Notes under the pieces: model-generated | Told to the model about the DNA's origin: nothing | The model's database searches: none | The model's input: only the letters and a program-made list of their open reading frames with translations | Shown here: piece after piece, positions 60,801-64,000 of the stretch | Layout of the letters: each line of letters starts with the position of its first letter | Numbering within the stretch: position 1 is the stretch's first letter | Position numbers and translations under genes: made by a program | Source of the DNA: Microbacterium murale | GTDB lineage: Bacteria > Actinomycetota > Actinomycetes > Actinomycetales > Microbacteriaceae | Direction: 5' to 3' | NCBI RefSeq assembly: GCF_030815955.1 | Contig: NZ_JAUSXK010000001.1 | Span: 2,728,001 to 2,792,000, forward strand | Length of the DNA stretch: 64,000 nt

Positions 60801-62341
60801 ATTCCGAAGCGGCTGAAGACTCGGCATCCGCCGTCGTCATGGGCGTCGACATCGGCACATATGAGGCGAAGGGTGTCCTGGTGGCAGCTGACGGCCGCAT
60901 CGTCGCTCAGCACCGCAGGCCGCATTCGGTGCTGACTCCAGGTCAGGGGCGGGTCGAACACGATCCGCGCAGCGTGTGGTGGGACGGTTTCGTCGAGATC
61001 GCCCGAGCGCTGCTCTCGAGCTCTGGCGTCGACGCGGCAGCCGTCCGCGCCGTCGCCGTCAGCGGCATCGGTCCTTGCGTGCTTCCGATCGATGCGGCGG
61101 GGGAGCCGTTGCGCAACGCCATGCTGTATGCCGTCGACTCGAGGGCGCAGGATCAGATCGACCAGTTGAATCGCTCGTTCGGGCGGGAGGAGATCCTCGC
61201 GCGCTCAGGCACACCGCTCAGCTCGCAGTCGGCCGGACCGAAGATCCTCTGGATCGAGCAGAACGAGCCGGAGATCTTCGCGCGTGCACATCGCTTCGTC
61301 ACCTGCCAGACATTCGTGGTCGGTCGGCTGACGGGGCAGTGGCGTGTGGATCACGCCACTGCCGCGTACTTCCACCCGTTCTACGATCGTCGCGTCATGA
61401 CGTGGAACCTTGACGGTGCGCCGACGATGCTGCGGCGAGAGCAGCTGCCCGAGCCCGCATGGTCCAGCGAGATCGCAGGCCGCATCCATTCCGATGCCGC
61501 GGCGGCGACCGGGTTGGCGATCGGAACACCGGTGCTGGTCGGCGCGCCGGATGCGGTCGCCGAAGCGTTCAGCGCGGGAGTCGCCGAACCGGGCGACATG
61601 ATGATCATGTACGGGTCGTCGCACTTCATCATCGAGGTGCTCGACCACGCGCACAGCTCGAACACTCTCTGGCCTGCGCCGTTCCTCTTCCCTGGAAGTC
61701 ATCTGGTGGCGGCGAGCCTCCCCACTGCCGGCAGCTTCACCCGGTGGTTCGCGAACCTGCTCGACCCGCACTCCGGCGGCAGCGATGAGCTCTACTCCGC
61801 ACTCACCGTCGCGGCGGAATCATCTCCTCAGGGTGCCCGCGGCCTGGTTGCCCTGCCATACCTTAGCGGCGACCCGCAGGCCAGGGGCGGCTTCATCGGT
61901 CTGACGATGCAGCACACGAGGGGCGACATGGCGCGCGCCGTCGTCGAGTCGATCGCCCAGGGCGTGAGCCGGGTGCTGCGCAGGTTCGGTGATGACGGCC
62001 TCGAACCACGGCGCGTGCGCGCTGTCGGCGGTGGCACGAAGAACGCCGTCTGGCTGCAGGCGGTCAGCGACGTCTCCGGACTCACGCAGGAAGCCGTGCC
62101 CGGGCTCGGCGCCTCTTTCGGGGACGCGATGCTCGCGGCGATGGCCGTGGGCATCCTCGATGACGTCCAGAGCATCTCCGCTTGGGTGAGCGTGCAGCGG
62201 ACGGTGGCCCCGCGCGCGGAGTTCGCCGATCTCTACGCCCGCCAGGCCGCGGCCTTCGAGCTTCTCGACACCGCGACGCGCGAGATCGTCTCCGTGTTGT
62301 CCGATCCCCGCACAGCCGACGAAACGGAGACCCAGAAATGA
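60797..62341 (+). CDS. FGGY-family carbohydrate kinase (XylB-like)
   Basis: This 514-residue kinase has two actin-like domains. The N-terminal phosphate motif is MGVDIGTYEAKGV, the catalytic base region VLVGAPDAVAEAFSAG, and the adenine site AVGGGTKNAVWLQAVSDVSG. FGGY kinases phosphorylate xylulose, ribulose, gluconate, AI-2 and others; the sequence resembles the xylulokinase branch but substrate is not certain. Starts and stops overlap both neighbours by 4 nt, so it is the centre of a tight three-gene unit. Confidence 0.9.
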   Translation: MNSEAAEDSASAVVMGVDIGTYEAKGVLVAADGRIVAQHRRPHSVLTPGQGRVEHDPRSVWWDGFVEIARALLSSSGVDAAAVRAVAVSGIGPCVLPIDAAGEPLRNAMLYAVDSRAQDQIDQLNRSFGREEILARSGTPLSSQSAGPKILWIEQNEPEIFARAHRFVTCQTFVVGRLTGQWRVDHATAAYFHPFYDRRVMTWNLDGAPTMLRREQLPEPAWSSEIAGRIHSDAAAATGLAIGTPVLVGAPDAVAEAFSAGVAEPGDMMIMYGSSHFIIEVLDHAHSSNTLWPAPFLFPGSHLVAASLPTAGSFTRWFANLLDPHSGGSDELYSALTVAAESSPQGARGLVALPYLSGDPQARGGFIGLTMQHTRGDMARAVVESIAQGVSRVLRRFGDDGLEPRRVRAVGGGTKNAVWLQAVSDVSGLTQEAVPGLGASFGDAMLAAMAVGILDDVQSISAWVSVQRTVAPRAEFADLYARQAAAFELLDTATREIVSVLSDPRTADETETQK

Positions 62342-63459
62342 CCGACGCTTCATCAGACCCTCGCTGGGCCGATCTGGGCGAGCACCTCGCCGAGCGTCTG
62401 GCAGTCGCTTCGGGGGATCGCGTGAGCATCTTCGTCAACGACGACTCGGCGCTGCCGGCGGCGCATGCGCTGATCCGAGTGGCGATGCGCCGCGGTGCGA
62501 TGGTGCAGACCGTGTACCAGCCGGAGCTGGCCGATATCGAGGAACTCGCCCACTCCGCACTCGAGCAGATCGCGGAGCCGCCGGCCGTGGAAGCCGCGGC
62601 GATGAAGTGGTCGACCGTGCACGTCTCGTTCCGCTCCATGCTGTGGCCAGAGCCGTCGAAAGCGGCACGACCCGCAGACTTCCCGGAGCGCCTGGCCGCG
62701 CAACGGCGGGCTAAGGGCGCGATCTCGACGCTGCGCTGGCAGAACACACGATGGGCGATCGTGCGCATACCCACCCCGGCCTGGGCGGAGCAGATCGGAG
62801 TGGCGCCCACGGCGCTGCTCGATGATTTCTTCGCCGGAGCTCTGGACGATTGGGATGCAGCCAAGACCCGCTGGCAATCGGTGTGCGATGCGATCGACGC
62901 CGGCACCACTGTCACCATCACGTCGACCGACACCGAACTGCGCCTGGGGATCGAAGGGCGCACGGCGGCCCTGTTCGCTGGAGAAGCCAATCTTCCGGAC
63001 GGTGAGGTCGCCACGGCACCCGTCGACGACCAGGTGGATGGTCACATCACCTTTCCCGGGGCCACTGTCTTCGCCGGCGAGGTGTTCGAGAACCTGTACC
63101 TGCGATTCGAGGCGGGACGCGTGGTCGAGGTGCGCGCGGATCGAGGCGCCGAGGTCGCTCGCGCTCTCATCGACACCGACGAGGGATCTCACCGCGTCGG
63201 AGAGCTGGGCATCGGGTTGAGCAGCACTGTTCAGCAATGGACGGGGGATCTGTTCATCGACGAGAAGATCCTCGGCACCGTGCACATCGCCATGGGGCGC
63301 GCGTACCCGCAGTGCGGCGGTATCAACGAGTCGACGCTGCACTGGGACATCGTCAAGGATCTTCGCGTCGATGCGGTCGGCGGACCAGGGACACTGGCGA
63401 TCGACGGCCGCCCGATCGTCGATGCAGGACGCGTCGTCTGGCCGGGGCTGGCAGGTTAG
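62338..63459 (+). CDS. M29-family metallo-aminopeptidase
   Basis: This 373-residue protein resembles aminopeptidase T/PepS. The complete set of metal ligands is visible: E223 in NLPDGEVATAP, E289 in VGELGIG, H316 in GTVHIAMG, and H335 and D337 in STLHWDIV. The enzyme should cleave N-terminal residues from peptides. Its ATG overlaps the FGGY kinase stop, an unusual placement for a peptidase. It ends 6 bp before the stop of a convergent M20 peptidase gene. A longer frame starting at 62182 lies inside the kinase gene and is rejected. Confidence 0.87.
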   Translation: MTDASSDPRWADLGEHLAERLAVASGDRVSIFVNDDSALPAAHALIRVAMRRGAMVQTVYQPELADIEELAHSALEQIAEPPAVEAAAMKWSTVHVSFRSMLWPEPSKAARPADFPERLAAQRRAKGAISTLRWQNTRWAIVRIPTPAWAEQIGVAPTALLDDFFAGALDDWDAAKTRWQSVCDAIDAGTTVTITSTDTELRLGIEGRTAALFAGEANLPDGEVATAPVDDQVDGHITFPGATVFAGEVFENLYLRFEAGRVVEVRADRGAEVARALIDTDEGSHRVGELGIGLSSTVQQWTGDLFIDEKILGTVHIAMGRAYPQCGGINESTLHWDIVKDLRVDAVGGPGTLAIDGRPIVDAGRVVWPGLAG

Positions 63460-63465
63460 CGCTCG

Positions 63466-64000
63466 CTACGCCGTCGCGAGGATCCCCGCGGTCACTCGCG
63501 CGCAGAAGTACAGGCTCTCCACCGGCACGCACTCATCCGCGGAATGGAACTGTCCATAGACGTCGAAGTCGTCGGGAACGCGAAGCGGCACGAAGCCGTA
63601 GCCGTTCACGCCGAGACGCGCGAAGTGCTTGTTGTCTGTGGATGCCGGCAGCAGATAGGGCACCACGACCCCATCGGGGTCTTCCGCTGTCAGAGCAGCG
63701 GAGATCACTTCGACGAACGGGCCGTCGACGGGAGACGCGACCGGTTTCATGGACCGAAGACGTTCCACTTCGACGGTCTCGCCGGCGAGACGCTCGACCT
63801 CGGCGAGCAGGTCGTCCTCGCCGTCGGGCAGCGCCCTGTAGTCGACGAGCGCCTCTGCGCTTCCGGGGATGATGTTGCTCTTGTCTCCGGCGCGCAGCAC
63901 CGTCGGCGCTGCCGTGTTCCGCGCTGCCGCAGCGATCACCCGCCCGACGAATCCGAGATCCTCCAGTTCGGCATCCAGATTCTCGTCTGTGAACGTCACG
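63466..64000 (-). CDS. M20-family metallopeptidase (ArgE/DapE/CPG2-like), 5' part outside window
   Basis: The last 178 residues of an M20 peptidase/deacylase are present. Seen are the dimerisation-domain start (NIIPGSAEALVDYRALPDGEDD) and the C-terminal catalytic block with the last metal histidine (QFHSADECVPVESL). The gene continues beyond base 64000, so the N-terminal metal site cannot be checked. It is convergent with the M29 gene; no terminator fits in the 6-bp gap. Confidence 0.88.
   Translation of the reverse strand, partial: VTFTDENLDAELEDLGFVGRVIAAAARNTAAPTVLRAGDKSNIIPGSAEALVDYRALPDGEDDLLAEVERLAGETVEVERLRSMKPVASPVDGPFVEVISAALTAEDPDGVVVPYLLPASTDNKHFARLGVNGYGFVPLRVPDDFDVYGQFHSADECVPVESLYFCARVTAGILATA

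Overview
The window looks like chromosome from a high-GC Gram-positive actinobacterium, most probably a Microbacterium or close relative in the Microbacteriaceae. This rests on the actinobacterial rpoB-rpoC pair, frequent GTG/TTG starts, tRNA genes without an encoded CCA, several probably leaderless genes, a carbohydrate ABC importer lacking its own ATPase gene, and a large sugar-catabolic accessory region. No rRNA, CRISPR array, insertion sequence or prophage was seen.

Layout. 1-1525: 3' part of a fused dipeptide/oligopeptide ABC ATPase gene, broken by a one-base frameshift. 1746-9208: rpoB-rpoC with a clear promoter and a strong hairpin terminator. 9278-17958: housekeeping and small operons (PfkB kinase, tRNA-Tyr, membrane proteins, BASS transporter, FBP zinc protein, enoyl-CoA hydratase-like protein, inositol-phosphatase-like protein, M23 peptidase, tRNA-Thr, tRNA-Met). 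18109-45053: a 27-kb glycan/sugar catabolic island. 45072-50594: serine/threonine kinase (frameshifted), RraA-like protein, a relic of a copper P-type ATPase, a QorB/QorR-type redox pair, and an MprF-like protein. 50697-58001: a DeoR-controlled ribose-type ABC transporter operon ending in DhaK/DhaL-type kinase subunits. 58086-64000: a BtpA-family protein, a second DeoR regulator, an inositol-phosphatase/FGGY kinase/M29 aminopeptidase operon, and the 3' part of an M20 peptidase gene.

The island at 18-45 kb reads as a system for a fucose- and galactose-containing glycoside. A lipoprotein binding protein and two permeases would import an oligosaccharide. GH2 (two), GH36 and GH95 enzymes would trim galactose and L-fucose (or L-galactose). 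L-fuconate dehydratase, a zinc-type dehydrogenase and a KduD-like SDR would process the released acid sugar. Alongside sit three Gfo/Idh/MocA oxidoreductases, three ThuA-domain proteins and a sugar-phosphate-isomerase-like TIM barrel, a set that suggests a parallel oxidative (3-keto sugar) route. A shared 17-bp operator-like palindrome (TAAA-SATCWGATS-TTTA type) appears near at least four promoters of the island and is a good candidate site for the FadR-type GntR regulator at 28908. Other intergenic palindromes suggest a TetR-controlled sub-operon and further local control.

The 50.7-63.5 kb region is a second sugar or polyol system whose substrate cannot be read from sequence. It combines a ribose/autoinducer-2-like transporter, a DhaK/DhaL pair, an FGGY kinase, an inositol-phosphatase homologue, BtpA and two DeoR regulators, each with repeated candidate operators.
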